Shown: positions 33,609-42,211, counted from the first letter of the stretch. The stretch is 64,000 nucleotides of DNA from Natronococcus sp. A-GB1 (GCF_029688845.1 NZ_JARUKW010000018.1:1-64000), one strand, 5' to 3'. Program-made: numbers and translations. Notes: generated by a model not told the origin, from the sequence alone.

Positions 33609-35699
33609 ATGGCCACCCGTCTACGGAATCAGGAGAAATCTGCGGGGGGTCGAGCTATGTATGCAGTTCAGTGCAGGACCTCTGTGTATATGGTCAAGAG
33701 CGGAGAACAGCCGTCACCGGTGGAGCTTGAACAGTTACGGGAGACACTGGAATTAGTGGGAGAAACGGAGGACCGAATCGCGAAGCTGTTGCAGGTAGCA
33801 GCGGTCAGCCGGGAACGGTACCGGGCGTTTCTCGCGTTGTACCAAGATCAGGCCCGGCAGATCGAAGCAGCCGGAGTAGCCTATGACTGGTCCTACCCGT
33901 TCGACCGGTATGACGGCCAATTCCGAGTAGGAACTGCACCAGACGGACACCCGATCGGGTTAACCCAGGAACAGTTGAACGAGCACGTACTGGTGGTCGG
34001 CCGGACCGGGGCTGGGAAGACAACGTTGTTCTACAACCTGATGGATGAGTGTACTGGCCACGGACTGCCGTTCTGGGCGTTCGATCTGAAAAACGATTAT
34101 CGGCACCTGGTCCGGCACCGGGACTTGCTGGTGATCAACTGGCAGGACCTGAAGTTCAACCCGTTACAGCCCCCGCCCGGGGTCCCGGTGGCGATGTGGG
34201 CCGAAGTCATCGTTGAGACCTTCGCGCATACGATGGGCCTCCTACAGGGATCGCACGGGTATGTTCTCGGGACACTTCGGGACCTGTATGCGGTATACGA
34301 GCCAGCGGAGACCGGGCAGTACCCGTCCGTCTTCGAGCTGCGGAAGCTGGCGGTGGCCGAGGAGATCCCGTTGGCCTCCCCTCGGTTCCGGTACCGGGAA
34401 CGGTTGATCAACCGGTTGACGTTGATGACCGGGTTCAGCGGTGAAGTGTTCGAATGCAGCCAGGGCTATCCCTTGGCGACAGTATTGGACCGTAACGTGG
34501 TGTTCGAACTGAAGGGTACCAACCAGTACGTGGCCACGTTCCTGATCGAGGCGTTGTTGATGTGGCTGTTCTACTACCGGGATGCTCAGGGACACCGCCA
34601 AGGGTTACGGCATCTGGTCCTGTTCGATGAAGCCAAACACGTGTTTGATGTGAACCGGGAACGCCAGCCAGCGTCCGGGTTTCCCCCGATCGATGATCTT
34701 GTGGGCAAAGTCCGGGAGTACGGGGAAGCCCTGATCGTTGCCGACCACGAACCCTCAAAGCTGACGGACAGCATCAAGGCGAACACGGGAACGAAGCTGT
34801 GGTTGAGTCTGGGCAGCGGGAAGGACACGAGGGAGATGGCACAGACGTTCGGCCTGGACGCGGACGAAACCGCGTTCACCCGGACCCTAGAAAAAGGCGA
34901 AGGTATCGTGACCACGGCAGGCCGGGAACCCTGCCCGATCCAGCTCCCAGACTACACGATCGACAAAGCAGTGACGACCCCGGACCTTCAAGAACAGATG
35001 CAACCAGTGTTAGCCGAGTTCTCGTGGGACCCACGGGTCCAGCCCGAGGTGTTCTGTCAGGCCATCGGCGAACAACCAGACGACTTGGACGAACCCGAAG
35101 ATGAGACGGAGACGGTGGGTGCGGTCGCAGAAGCGTTGCTTGTGAGCATCGAGGAGGACCCGTTCCTGTCCCTGTCAGACCGGTACGAAGCGATCGATGT
35201 CGGGAAAAAGGTTGGATCGGAGGCAAAGGAGGAACTCCGGGCACTGGGATTGGTCCGGGAGGTCGAGGTCCGGACCGGGACCCGGGGCCGGAACCCGAAG
35301 ATGCTGGAGTTGACCCGGCAAGGCCGAACTGTCTTAGAAGATCGGGGATTCACTGTTACGAAGACTGGGCGGCGCGGGATTGAGCATCGGTACTGGCAGC
35401 ACCGGATCAAGGCGTACTACGAGACACATGGCTTCGAAGTAGAAACCGAGTTTGCGACCGACGATGGGCACATCGATGTGTACGCAACGCGGCGCGACGA
35501 AGCTGTTGCCATTGAGGTTGCCCGGAGTCCGGCACACGAACTGGCGAACATCGAAAAGTGCCTGGAGCACGGGGTGGACCGGGTGGAAGTTGCGTACCTC
35601 GATGAAGATGTCAAACAACGGGTCGCAGCAGCGGTTACCGGCGTATTCGGTGACATACCGGACGCGGTGATGTTCGTCCCGATCGCGGACTATGTGTGA
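33609..35699 (+). CDS. HerA/VirB4-type ATPase with winged helix and restriction-endonuclease-like tail
   Basis: 696 residues if the ATG at 33609 is used; 33660 and 33690 are alternatives. Walker A is VVGRTGAGKTTLF, with DLKNDYRHLVRHRDLL after it; Walker B is LVLFDEAKHVF. A helix-turn-helix-like part lies around 490-570 (LLVSIEEDPFLSLSDRY, KEELRALGLVREVEV). The final 120 residues fit a PD-(D/E)xK fold, with EFATDDGHIDVYATRRDEAV then IEVARS. It may move DNA during conjugation, packaging or partition; the nuclease tail would be unusual for a plain VirB4. Confidence 0.8.
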   Translation: MATRLRNQEKSAGGRAMYAVQCRTSVYMVKSGEQPSPVELEQLRETLELVGETEDRIAKLLQVAAVSRERYRAFLALYQDQARQIEAAGVAYDWSYPFDRYDGQFRVGTAPDGHPIGLTQEQLNEHVLVVGRTGAGKTTLFYNLMDECTGHGLPFWAFDLKNDYRHLVRHRDLLVINWQDLKFNPLQPPPGVPVAMWAEVIVETFAHTMGLLQGSHGYVLGTLRDLYAVYEPAETGQYPSVFELRKLAVAEEIPLASPRFRYRERLINRLTLMTGFSGEVFECSQGYPLATVLDRNVVFELKGTNQYVATFLIEALLMWLFYYRDAQGHRQGLRHLVLFDEAKHVFDVNRERQPASGFPPIDDLVGKVREYGEALIVADHEPSKLTDSIKANTGTKLWLSLGSGKDTREMAQTFGLDADETAFTRTLEKGEGIVTTAGREPCPIQLPDYTIDKAVTTPDLQEQMQPVLAEFSWDPRVQPEVFCQAIGEQPDDLDEPEDETETVGAVAEALLVSIEEDPFLSLSDRYEAIDVGKKVGSEAKEELRALGLVREVEVRTGTRGRNPKMLELTRQGRTVLEDRGFTVTKTGRRGIEHRYWQHRIKAYYETHGFEVETEFATDDGHIDVYATRRDEAVAIEVARSPAHELANIEKCLEHGVDRVEVAYLDEDVKQRVAAAVTGVFGDIPDAVMFVPIADYV

Positions 35700-36305
35700 G
35701 CTGACAACTGGCGTCGGTGATAGCCGGGATTCTTTCCGTCTCACAGCCGAGACGCTTTCTGATTCGTTCTTCTTTGGCTCGCATGGAACAATTCCGGAGC
35801 ATTGAGTAGATGTTTTGCACGCTTTTCTCCATTGGCGTCGGCCGGACACGGTATTTCGTCTCTCGATCTACAGCCTCAGAATCCAGTAGACAGGATATAC
35901 TCGTCTCTCGTTTTCTGTGCAGCGGTAAATAGGAAGAGTGGGTAGAGAGGAAGGAGGATAAGGGAGGGAGAGAGGGAGGAAGGAAAGGATGAGGGGGTGA
36001 GAGGTTAGTGAAGGTGGGTGAGGGTGATCGGCCAGGGATGGCGATCAGGTGTCGGCAGGCCGAGGGGATGGATAGAGGAACAAGGATGTTCTCTATCCGG
36101 GGACAAAAGGGAGGGGGGAGAGGAGGAAGGTGGGTGGCCTCACGTGTGTCGGTGAGGCCCCTGGGTTAGGCAGGAAGTTGGGAGGGGGGGATCGGTTGTG
36201 TGAGGGAACAGGGAGAACCGATCCTGGTAACGGTGAGAACTCGAGGATGTGCGGTGGCTATCATCGAGTGGAAACGGTTGGCTGGTGGTGGGGGAGAAAA
36301 GGGGG
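35700..36305. other. Gene-free purine-rich stretch with a hairpin
   Basis: About 600 bases. From about 35930 to 36030 the plus strand is nearly all A and G (runs such as gggagggagagagggaggaa). A strong hairpin lies at 36070-36098, GGATAGAG and CTCTATCC arms, extended by AAC/GTT with one bulge. Reading frames here have no coding character. The strand asymmetry and hairpin could be a replication or transfer origin, a transcript end for the flanking genes, or a low-complexity spacer. No Orc1/Cdc6 gene lies near. Confidence 0.5.
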
Positions 36306-36554
36306 TTATTGGGGTGTGTAGGTGATGGTGCCGGTGTGGTCGATGGTGATCTGGTACTGGTAGTAGGTAAAGGAGACGGCGAACTGGTCGAGGGCGGGTT
36401 GGGTGAACAGGTGGTCGAGGTCGGCCGGGTCGATGGCGTGATACAGGAGGGGGAGGTCGGGTTCGGGGGTGTCGGTGAGGTCGGCGATGGTGGTGACGAT
36501 GAGGGGGGTGAGCATCGGTGGGTCGTCGGGGTCGAAGCTGGTGTGGTAGGTCAT
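36306..36554 (-). CDS. HalOD1 (halobacterial output domain 1) protein
   Basis: 82 residues, the normal size for a stand-alone HalOD1 domain. Recognisable pattern: VVTTIADLTDTPEPDLPLLY, then IDPADLDHLF, then VSFTYYQYQITIDHTG. HalOD1 is found in haloarchaeal signalling and transcription proteins as an output module whose mechanism is unknown. It stands alone on the minus strand. An ACTTATCA-type AT stretch around 36590 is a weak promoter candidate. Confidence 0.8.
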   Translation of the reverse strand: MTYHTSFDPDDPPMLTPLIVTTIADLTDTPEPDLPLLYHAIDPADLDHLFTQPALDQFAVSFTYYQYQITIDHTGTITYTPQ

Positions 36555-36708
36555 GGCACACAGGGGTACACGTGGGGTGTACGCGCTGGAGAATGATAAG
36601 TGCTGGACCCGCCTGAGCGGGCCTTGGCCCAGGCTACCGATCGCGTTCCACCAGGGGGTGTCCGTTCCAGTTCACGACCCCGGTGTCGGGTGGACCGGTG
36701 GTTCGTGA

Positions 36709-37575
36709 ATGGACGTCACCCCGATTCCAGCGGTCTTACGGGCCAAGGCCCAGTGGGTCTGCTGGCGAACGGAGATACGCGATGGGACGCACACGAAGGT
36801 GCCGGTGGATCCGGTGCATGGCGGGTATGCAAGTGTAGCGGATCCGGAGACGTGGGGGTCGTTTACGGCGGCGCAGCGGTGTCGGCGGCGGACGCCGGAT
36901 ATCGAAGGGGCCGGGTTCGTGTTTACCGCAGACGATCCGTTTGTCGGCGTTGATCTTGATGATTGTCGGGAGCCGGCGACGGGTGCGGTTGCGGACTGGG
37001 CGGTCGATGTGGTACGACGCTTGGCGTCGTATACGGAGGTCAGTCCGAGCGGAACAGGGTTCCATGTGCTCGTCCGAGGCCAGGTCCCGCGTGGAGGCAA
37101 CCGGCGCGGGGACCTGGAGATGTACGAGGCGGATCGGTACTTCACGGTGACCGGTGAGCATGTGGCCGGGGCACCGACGGAGATCCGGGACCGCGTTGAG
37201 GCGCTTACAGCGGTGCACGACGCGTATATCGGGGCGGCCGACAGCGAGGAGATCGCCGTGGATGGGGCGTCGGGACAGCAGGTGCCGTTGTCCGATGAGG
37301 CATTACTTGAGACGGCGCGGAACGCAGCCAACGGCGACAAGTTCCGGCGGCTCTGGAACGGGGATACGGCAGGGTATCCGAGTCACAGCGAGGCGGACCT
37401 GGCCCTGTGTAGCCTGCTAGCGTTCTGGACGGGCGGGGATACGGCGCGGATCGAGCGGTTGTTCGCCCGGAGCGGGCTCGTCCGCGAGAAGTGGCGGCAG
37501 CGGCCGGGGTACCGTGAGCGGACGATCCGGCGGGCGGTCCAGGGCTGCAGCGACTTCTACGATCCCGGGCAGTGA
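36709..37575 (+). CDS. Primase-polymerase (AEP), NrS-1 polymerase-like
   Basis: 288 residues. AEP catalytic motifs are visible: FVGVDLDDC gives Asp82 and Asp84, PSGTGFHVLVRG gives the conserved SGTGxH at 114-119, and YEADRYFTVTG the third acidic region near 140. A C-terminal helical bundle (about 225-285) with DLALCSLLAFWTGGDT and RLFARSGLVREKW matches NrS-1-type phage primase-polymerases. No helicase domain follows, so the protein is short compared with plasmid RepPol forms. It is the best candidate for the element's own replication protein. Confidence 0.85.
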   Translation: MDVTPIPAVLRAKAQWVCWRTEIRDGTHTKVPVDPVHGGYASVADPETWGSFTAAQRCRRRTPDIEGAGFVFTADDPFVGVDLDDCREPATGAVADWAVDVVRRLASYTEVSPSGTGFHVLVRGQVPRGGNRRGDLEMYEADRYFTVTGEHVAGAPTEIRDRVEALTAVHDAYIGAADSEEIAVDGASGQQVPLSDEALLETARNAANGDKFRRLWNGDTAGYPSHSEADLALCSLLAFWTGGDTARIERLFARSGLVREKWRQRPGYRERTIRRAVQGCSDFYDPGQ

Positions 37576-37713
37576 GCTACGCGGTGTAGCGGGTGAAGCG
37601 GACGGAGAGGCTGCCGTGTATAGTTATTTAAGAAATAGTGGGGAAGAGGGTTGGTAGCAGAGCAAAAGCGGAGAAGGCTGTTTGGTTGTGAAGTTCGAGA
37701 AGGGGGTGATAAC

Positions 37714-38877
37714 ATGGTAACGCGGACGGTGCGGGTGCCGTTGACAGGGTTGAGTCGGCGGAAGAAACAGCGGTTGGAGCGGACGGTTGGTCGGCAGCAA
37801 AAGATCGCGCAGGCGATAGCAGGGTTGATGCCATCGGTGCAGCCGGTACGGTGGCAGTATCCGCGGCGTGATCCGGTGTTCAGTCGGTGGGTGAAAAAGC
37901 GGTTTCCGGAGAACAATGGGTTGCGGAGTCATGATGCGAATCAGGTTGCGTTCAAGGTGGTGCAGAATTTCCGGGCGTGGCGAGCAAGCGGGTATGGAGA
38001 GCATCCACCGGAGTACGAGGAGATGCGGTGGATGCGGTTTTGTAACTGTTCGACGGGGTTGACGTACAAGGAGGCGGACGGGGTCTGGGGAGTGAAGCTG
38101 CCGCTGGCTCCGCGGGATGGGGAGTGGTTCCGGTTGGGGACCGGCCAGTACCAGGAGCAAATCCTTGAACGGTACCGGGCGGAGGAGGTCCTGTTTGGGG
38201 AGGCAGAGGTGATCCAAGAGGCAGGACGGTATGTGTTGCATCAAAGTTATACGCCGAAGAAGACGCCGTCGACCGGGTATGAGCCGGTGACCGTGGTAGG
38301 GGTGGCGTTTGGAGTGGATAATATTGCGGCGGTGGCCGTAGTTGAAGCAGGAGAGATCCAGGAGGTGGACCTGTTTTCCGGGGACAAGATCCGGCATCAT
38401 CGGACGCGGATGCGTCAGCGCCGCCAGGATCTGCAGCGAGCTAACCAGATGGAGAAGGTACGGGCATTGGGCGGTGAGGAGCACCGGTACTGTGCCCAGC
38501 AGACTCACCGGATTTCTCGGCGGATCATTGAGTGCGCCCAGCGGTGGCCGGATCCGGTGATCGTGATGGAGCCGGCAGCCGAAGCCCGAGTCCGGATCAG
38601 GACCCAGTGCCGTCACCGGGATGATCCACAGGCAGGATTGGCTGACTGGGCCTACACCGGGCTCCAGTCGACTATCGCGTACAAAGCAGAAGACGCCGGG
38701 ATACAGACCGAGAAAGTAACGGTACCAGCGTTGGATACGACCTGTAACAAGTGTGGAGCCACAGGAGAGTATCCGGCAGCCGGGAACTGGAAAGAGTTCC
38801 AGTGTCCGGACTGTGAGTATACCGTGAACGCGGATGTGAACCGGGCGCTGGCCCTGGCAACGACTCCATCTCAGTGA
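37714..38877 (+). CDS. TnpB-like RNA-guided nuclease family protein
   Basis: 387 residues from the ATG at 37714, preceded by a GGGGGTGAT ribosome-binding sequence; an earlier in-frame start is less likely. RuvC-type residues are present: Asp202 in GVAFGVDNIAAV, Glu286 in VIVMEPAAE, and Asp374 in VNADVNRALA. Zinc-finger cysteines are 344, 347, 364 and 367 (CNKCG, CPDCEY). The Glu motif is divergent. No TnpA (Y1 transposase) is nearby and I cannot define the element's ends, so it may be a domesticated or stranded TnpB. A TTATTTAAG TATA-like box at about 37623 starts its leader. Confidence 0.82.
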   Translation: MVTRTVRVPLTGLSRRKKQRLERTVGRQQKIAQAIAGLMPSVQPVRWQYPRRDPVFSRWVKKRFPENNGLRSHDANQVAFKVVQNFRAWRASGYGEHPPEYEEMRWMRFCNCSTGLTYKEADGVWGVKLPLAPRDGEWFRLGTGQYQEQILERYRAEEVLFGEAEVIQEAGRYVLHQSYTPKKTPSTGYEPVTVVGVAFGVDNIAAVAVVEAGEIQEVDLFSGDKIRHHRTRMRQRRQDLQRANQMEKVRALGGEEHRYCAQQTHRISRRIIECAQRWPDPVIVMEPAAEARVRIRTQCRHRDDPQAGLADWAYTGLQSTIAYKAEDAGIQTEKVTVPALDTTCNKCGATGEYPAAGNWKEFQCPDCEYTVNADVNRALALATTPSQ

Positions 38878-38891
38878 CCAGTAAATTCTAT

Positions 38892-38911
38892 CTCTTCAAC
38901 AACAAGAAGAG
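38892..38911 (+). terminator. Small hairpin after the TnpB-like gene
   Basis: CTCTTC and GAAGAG arms separated by 8 bases, 15 bases after the stop. It may end the transcript, but it lacks a clear T-run. Confidence 0.35.
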
Positions 38912-38997
38912 AGGGATCGAACGGATACCGTGGACCGGTCAAATACAGTGCTGTTACCGGTTAACACCGTGTTCTCCCAACCTATCAAGTAACTAAC

Positions 38998-39139
38998 TTT
39001 TATATACCGGCGGCGGTAACACCGGTGTATGAAGGCATCGGTCTAGCGATGCCTTTTGATTGCAACGTTTGCAAGCGTTGAAACGAGCAAATCAGCAAAC
39101 ACGCGAACCAACATTCTGAACGGAGGTGAAAAACACAAC
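38998..39139 (+). promoter_or_regulatory. Promoter and structured 5' leader of a secreted protein gene
   Basis: TTTTATATACC at 38998-39008 is a TATA box; transcription would begin near 39027. The leader then folds at once: AAGGCATCG at 39032-39040 pairs with CGATGCCTT at 39047-39055, followed by TTTT, and CAACG at 39063 pairs with CGTTG at 39076. GGAGGTG at 39122-39128 is a ribosome-binding site for the ATG at 39140. A leader of about 110 bases is unusual for haloarchaea, whose messages are mostly leaderless. Confidence 0.6.
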
Positions 39140-40264
39140 ATGAAAAAAACACTACACATCGCAGTAGTTCTCGCACTCGCTGTCGGCATGATGGCAGCAT
39201 TCGGTGCTGCAGAAGATGACGACAGTGAGAGCACAGATGTTGAAGTCACGATCGCGGAACAGACTGCAGTTGATGTGAAACCGGACCAACTGACGTACAG
39301 TGACATGGAACCAGGAATGGATCCAACAAGTCCAAGTGATGTTCCAGATTCTGACCGGAACTTCACAGCAGTGGAAATCGAGAACATCGGTTCTACCCAC
39401 ATTGATCGAATCTGGGCAGAAACAAGCTACCCAGCAAGTAATCCATTTGGAACCGGTGATGCAGAGGCGTACGATGCTGGAAACTTCATCCAGGTACGTG
39501 TCCCTGACATTGACGCAGGAACCAATCCACTTGTGGAAGCTGATCAGAATCAGTTCCACTTCGTGAACCGGATTGAATTCCTTGATGAGCTGGATGATGC
39601 ACCATCGTACATCCAAGTTGATCCTGCTGATTTCGACGAGCAGGACGACACACAGTACGTTGGCCGCATCCGAGCCGGTGAGTACGAGTGGTTCTTCGTT
39701 GTCAACGACAACAACGATGATCAGTGTGTACAAGGCGAAGTCCGCGTAGGAAACACGCCGCACACACCAACAGAACTCGGAACCTACGACTTCACTGACG
39801 GCAACAATGGTGCGAACGATGCGAGCGAAACAAATGGATGGACCTCTCTATCCGTTGAAGAACTCGCAGGCGCATCCCACGGTGCTGCAGCCAGTCGTCT
39901 CCGGCTTTCCTTCGCTGATGAAGGAGCAACCAACGACGGTGACACAGACCGGGCATATGGTCTGCTCACATCCTGTGACGACAACCTGCCACATGTCGTC
40001 GCCAACACTTACAACTCATTCTGGGAAGTAAGTAGCGAGCTTGGGGACAACATGGATCTGACAGAGCCTGAAGTGGACACAGATCTGGAAGATGCAGTAT
40101 CCGGTGTTGAGGACATCCTTGACGCTAGTACTGCCGGTGAAGCACTTGCACCTGGTCAGAGCTTCGCGCTCGATACCACGGTAGAAGTGCCACAAGGAGT
40201 CGCACAGGGATCAGTCGAGGAAGGAACCTTGACCATCCTTGTCACATCCGATCCTGCACTCTAA
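39140..40264 (+). CDS. Secreted surface-type protein of unknown family
   Basis: 374 residues. The signal peptide is clear: MKKTLHIAVVLALAVGMMAA followed by FGAAEDD. The mature chain is acidic and beta-rich: VEVTIAEQTAVDVKPDQLTY, FTAVEIENIGSTHIDRIWAE, then VAQGSVEEGTLTILVTSDPAL at the end. It has two cysteine residues or few more and no C-terminal membrane anchor. An Sec-type signal with a lysine pair is unlike the Tat signals of the host part. It could be a structural surface, pilus-like or virion-like protein. The strong leader and terminator suggest high expression as a single gene. Confidence 0.75.
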   Translation: MKKTLHIAVVLALAVGMMAAFGAAEDDDSESTDVEVTIAEQTAVDVKPDQLTYSDMEPGMDPTSPSDVPDSDRNFTAVEIENIGSTHIDRIWAETSYPASNPFGTGDAEAYDAGNFIQVRVPDIDAGTNPLVEADQNQFHFVNRIEFLDELDDAPSYIQVDPADFDEQDDTQYVGRIRAGEYEWFFVVNDNNDDQCVQGEVRVGNTPHTPTELGTYDFTDGNNGANDASETNGWTSLSVEELAGASHGAAASRLRLSFADEGATNDGDTDRAYGLLTSCDDNLPHVVANTYNSFWEVSSELGDNMDLTEPEVDTDLEDAVSGVEDILDASTAGEALAPGQSFALDTTVEVPQGVAQGSVEEGTLTILVTSDPAL

Positions 40265-40290
40265 CAACTGGATCGTCTTCAAATCACACT

Positions 40291-40330
40291 ATGAGAGCGG
40301 TGTAAGACCCGCTCTCATTTTTCTCCTTTT
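40291..40330 (+). terminator. Hairpin-plus-T-run terminator
   Basis: ATGAGAGCGG at 40291-40300 pairs fully with CCGCTCTCAT at 40309-40318, followed by a T/C-rich run. It sits 26 bases after the secreted protein's stop and looks like a bacterial intrinsic terminator. Confidence 0.75.
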
Positions 40331-40472
40331 CTTCCGAGTAGGTCACAGTGATTCTGGCAAGAGATCCACTAGAGGTAAGATAGTGCATATAACCAGAGTG
40401 ATAGCCAATAAAAAGGTGGGTTTGATTGTTTCGTTTCAACCCCAAATGAAGTGATTCGGTCACTGATAGCGT

Positions 40473-40500
40473 GGAAAAAGAAAAGAGGGGTTCTTTTTCC
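40473..40500. terminator. Perfect 10-bp hairpin with T-rich arms
   Basis: GGAAAAAGAA at 40473-40482 pairs with TTCTTTTTCC at 40491-40500. The T-rich arm could end transcripts from either side, including a minus-strand RNA from the hairpin array to the right. Confidence 0.55.
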
Positions 40501-40579
40501 CGATTTACGTCCCACTGGTGGGTGGCACTTACAGTACGGGTGGGGTTAGCGCGGTCTGCGGTGTTGGTGTTTCCCTCTT

Positions 40580-40935
40580 CGCCTCATAGGTGCGATCAGG
40601 TGAACGCTACAAGATTGTTGGTCTTGTAGTATGTTCCCGGGTTTCGACGCATTCGCATGCGTTGCCCTTCTTGCCTGGTGTGGCATGGGAAGGTCGGGGA
40701 CGGCACCGTGTTAGCCAGCGTCCTTACGGATGCTGGAGGCCGTACGAGTCCAGCCCCGGCTCTTTGGAATGCCGGTGTTCTTGGATCCTCCACAGCGGGA
40801 GTCCAAGTGGTACGGAACAAACCGGTTCCATGGAGTCTTCGGATTCCCTGCGTGCTTCACGGGATACGCGCTTTCACAGCAGTGAAACAGCTGCATCGAC
40901 CGTCACACGCCACTGACGTGTCCCGGCTACCACCT
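40580..40935. ncRNA. Candidate structured RNA: dense array of hairpins
   Basis: About 350 bases with no convincing gene and at least six clear hairpins: 40606-40628 (CTACAAGA/TCTTGTAG), 40648-40663 (ACGCAT/ATGCGT), 40714-40735 (CCAGCGTCC/GGATGCTGG), 40753-40775 (CCGGC/GCCGG), 40779-40806 (CTTGGA/TCCAAG with an inner CTCC/GGAG), and 40870-40887 (TTTCAC/GTGAAA). The strand is open. One hairpin loop is GNRA-like on the minus strand (GCGA), while a G-U pair in another favours the plus strand. A TTTATTTAAA box on the minus strand near 40955 could drive it leftward. A decayed insertion-sequence end is the alternative. Confidence 0.5.
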
Positions 40936-40985
40936 ACATTACAAATAGCTCTTTAAATAAACTGCGCGAGGGGTGGAGTAGCAGA

Positions 40986-41666
40986 ATGCTTCGTGGATAT
41001 GAGAGTGTTTTCGGAGGAAATGGGGGAGGGGTAAGTCCGAAAGAATTTCAGGTGTTCAACAGGATGTCTGTGGGTATGGGATTGTTTGGTGGGGACGAGG
41101 ATGTCCAGATTGAGAACGCGGAGTTGGCGTGTACACCGCAGAACGATTTTGTGTCAGAAGAGGAGGTTGCACCGCTTGATGATCATTTAGATCCGGGGGA
41201 GCAGGTGCATTTCCTGTTTACCGGGGGGTCAGGGATGGAGATTGATGGGGAGCAGGGTGATCGGAAGGGGAAATCACGGACGGCGGTGACGGATGATCGG
41301 GTGTTGGTGAAGGTGGGGACGATTGGGACGTTTACACCGCATAGTGGCCATAGTTATCAGTCGATCCGGTACCGTGATATGTCATCGGTCAATCTGAAGG
41401 AGGGGTTGGTGACTGTGAAGCTGGTGATTGAGAGTTCGTCGAAACGGTACGGGGTATACCTGCAGCAGGCGTCGTTTTCGGATGTGGGACAGGAGGTGGT
41501 GGAGTTCATCCGGGCACAGATGCAGGCATCAACGGAAACGGGGTCACCGGTAGGGGCGGATGATCCATTGGCGAAGTTAGAGCAGCTGCGTGACCTGAAG
41601 GACGACGGGGTGCTCACGGAAGCGGAGTTCACCGAGAAGAAACAGGAGTTGTTGGACCGGATTTAG
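40986..41666 (+). CDS. PH-like domain protein with C-terminal SHOCT motif
   Basis: 226 residues. Residues about 60-185 read as a bacterial PH-like (YokE/bPH) beta-barrel, including VTDDRVLVKVGTIGTF and SIRYRDMSSVNLKEGLVTVK. The C-terminal 35 residues, LAKLEQLRDLKDDGVLTEAE then FTEKKQELLDRI, form a SHOCT oligomerisation motif. The combination is common in prokaryotic membrane-associated or phage-like proteins of unknown role. A TTTAAATAA box 27 bases upstream makes the message leaderless from the ATG at 40986. Confidence 0.78.
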   Translation: MLRGYESVFGGNGGGVSPKEFQVFNRMSVGMGLFGGDEDVQIENAELACTPQNDFVSEEEVAPLDDHLDPGEQVHFLFTGGSGMEIDGEQGDRKGKSRTAVTDDRVLVKVGTIGTFTPHSGHSYQSIRYRDMSSVNLKEGLVTVKLVIESSSKRYGVYLQQASFSDVGQEVVEFIRAQMQASTETGSPVGADDPLAKLEQLRDLKDDGVLTEAEFTEKKQELLDRI

Positions 41667-41785
41667 CGAGTCCCAGGATCACAGGTTTTCTGTGGGACAC
41701 CCGAAGCAGGGCACGGTGCTGGAGGACACTGTGGAGAGATGCAGCGGAAGGGGGGCTGGCCAGGCGGGGAGAGGAGGAGGAGTGG

Positions 41786-42211
41786 TTAGAGCAGGAGAAG
41801 GATGAAAAGGAAGATAAGGAGGACGGCGGCCACATAGTAGAGGAGTGGTTGGAGTGAGGGATCAATGGTTGCGGTTGGAGTGGCTGTAAGAGGGGCAGGG
41901 ATTGTACCGTGGAACGGGGTTGTATCGGTGGGATGGTCGTGGATGGTGGTCGCGCAGTCGGCACAGATGATGTGGCCAGTGACCGCAGGGAGGTGGTCGT
42001 GGTCTTCAGTAAGGGTGAACTGGAATTCGTCGTCCCAGTTGCCGGCGTCTTCGGTGTCGTGGCTGACGGTGCCGGTTCCGAGGACAACGGCGTAGCCGTG
42101 TGGTTCCGAGATATCGGCGGGAGCGTCACCGATAGCGGTTGTGGTACTGCAGATCTGGCAGTCGGTTGTATCGTATTCGTATTCGCGGGTGACAGCGGTT
42201 GTTCTGGTCAT
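41786..42211 (-). CDS. Zinc-ribbon protein with C-terminal membrane anchor
   Basis: 141 residues from the ATG at 42211; the longer frame from 42313 overlaps the next gene. CQIC near residue 18 and CADC near residue 80 should form a zinc site. The last 25 residues, LQPLLYYVAAVLLIFLFILL and so on, are a single membrane segment, giving a tail-anchored protein. It follows another CxxC protein gene by 8 bases on the same strand, so the two are likely co-expressed. Function unknown. Confidence 0.7.
   Translation of the reverse strand: MTRTTAVTREYEYDTTDCQICSTTTAIGDAPADISEPHGYAVVLGTGTVSHDTEDAGNWDDEFQFTLTEDHDHLPAVTGHIICADCATTIHDHPTDTTPFHGTIPAPLTATPTATIDPSLQPLLYYVAAVLLIFLFILLLL

Noticed and set aside
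40590-40916. Open frames on both strands in the hairpin array
   Set aside because: Translations are rich in Ser, Arg, Cys and His with no family match and unlike the acidic genes around. The palindromic stems fit RNA structure better.
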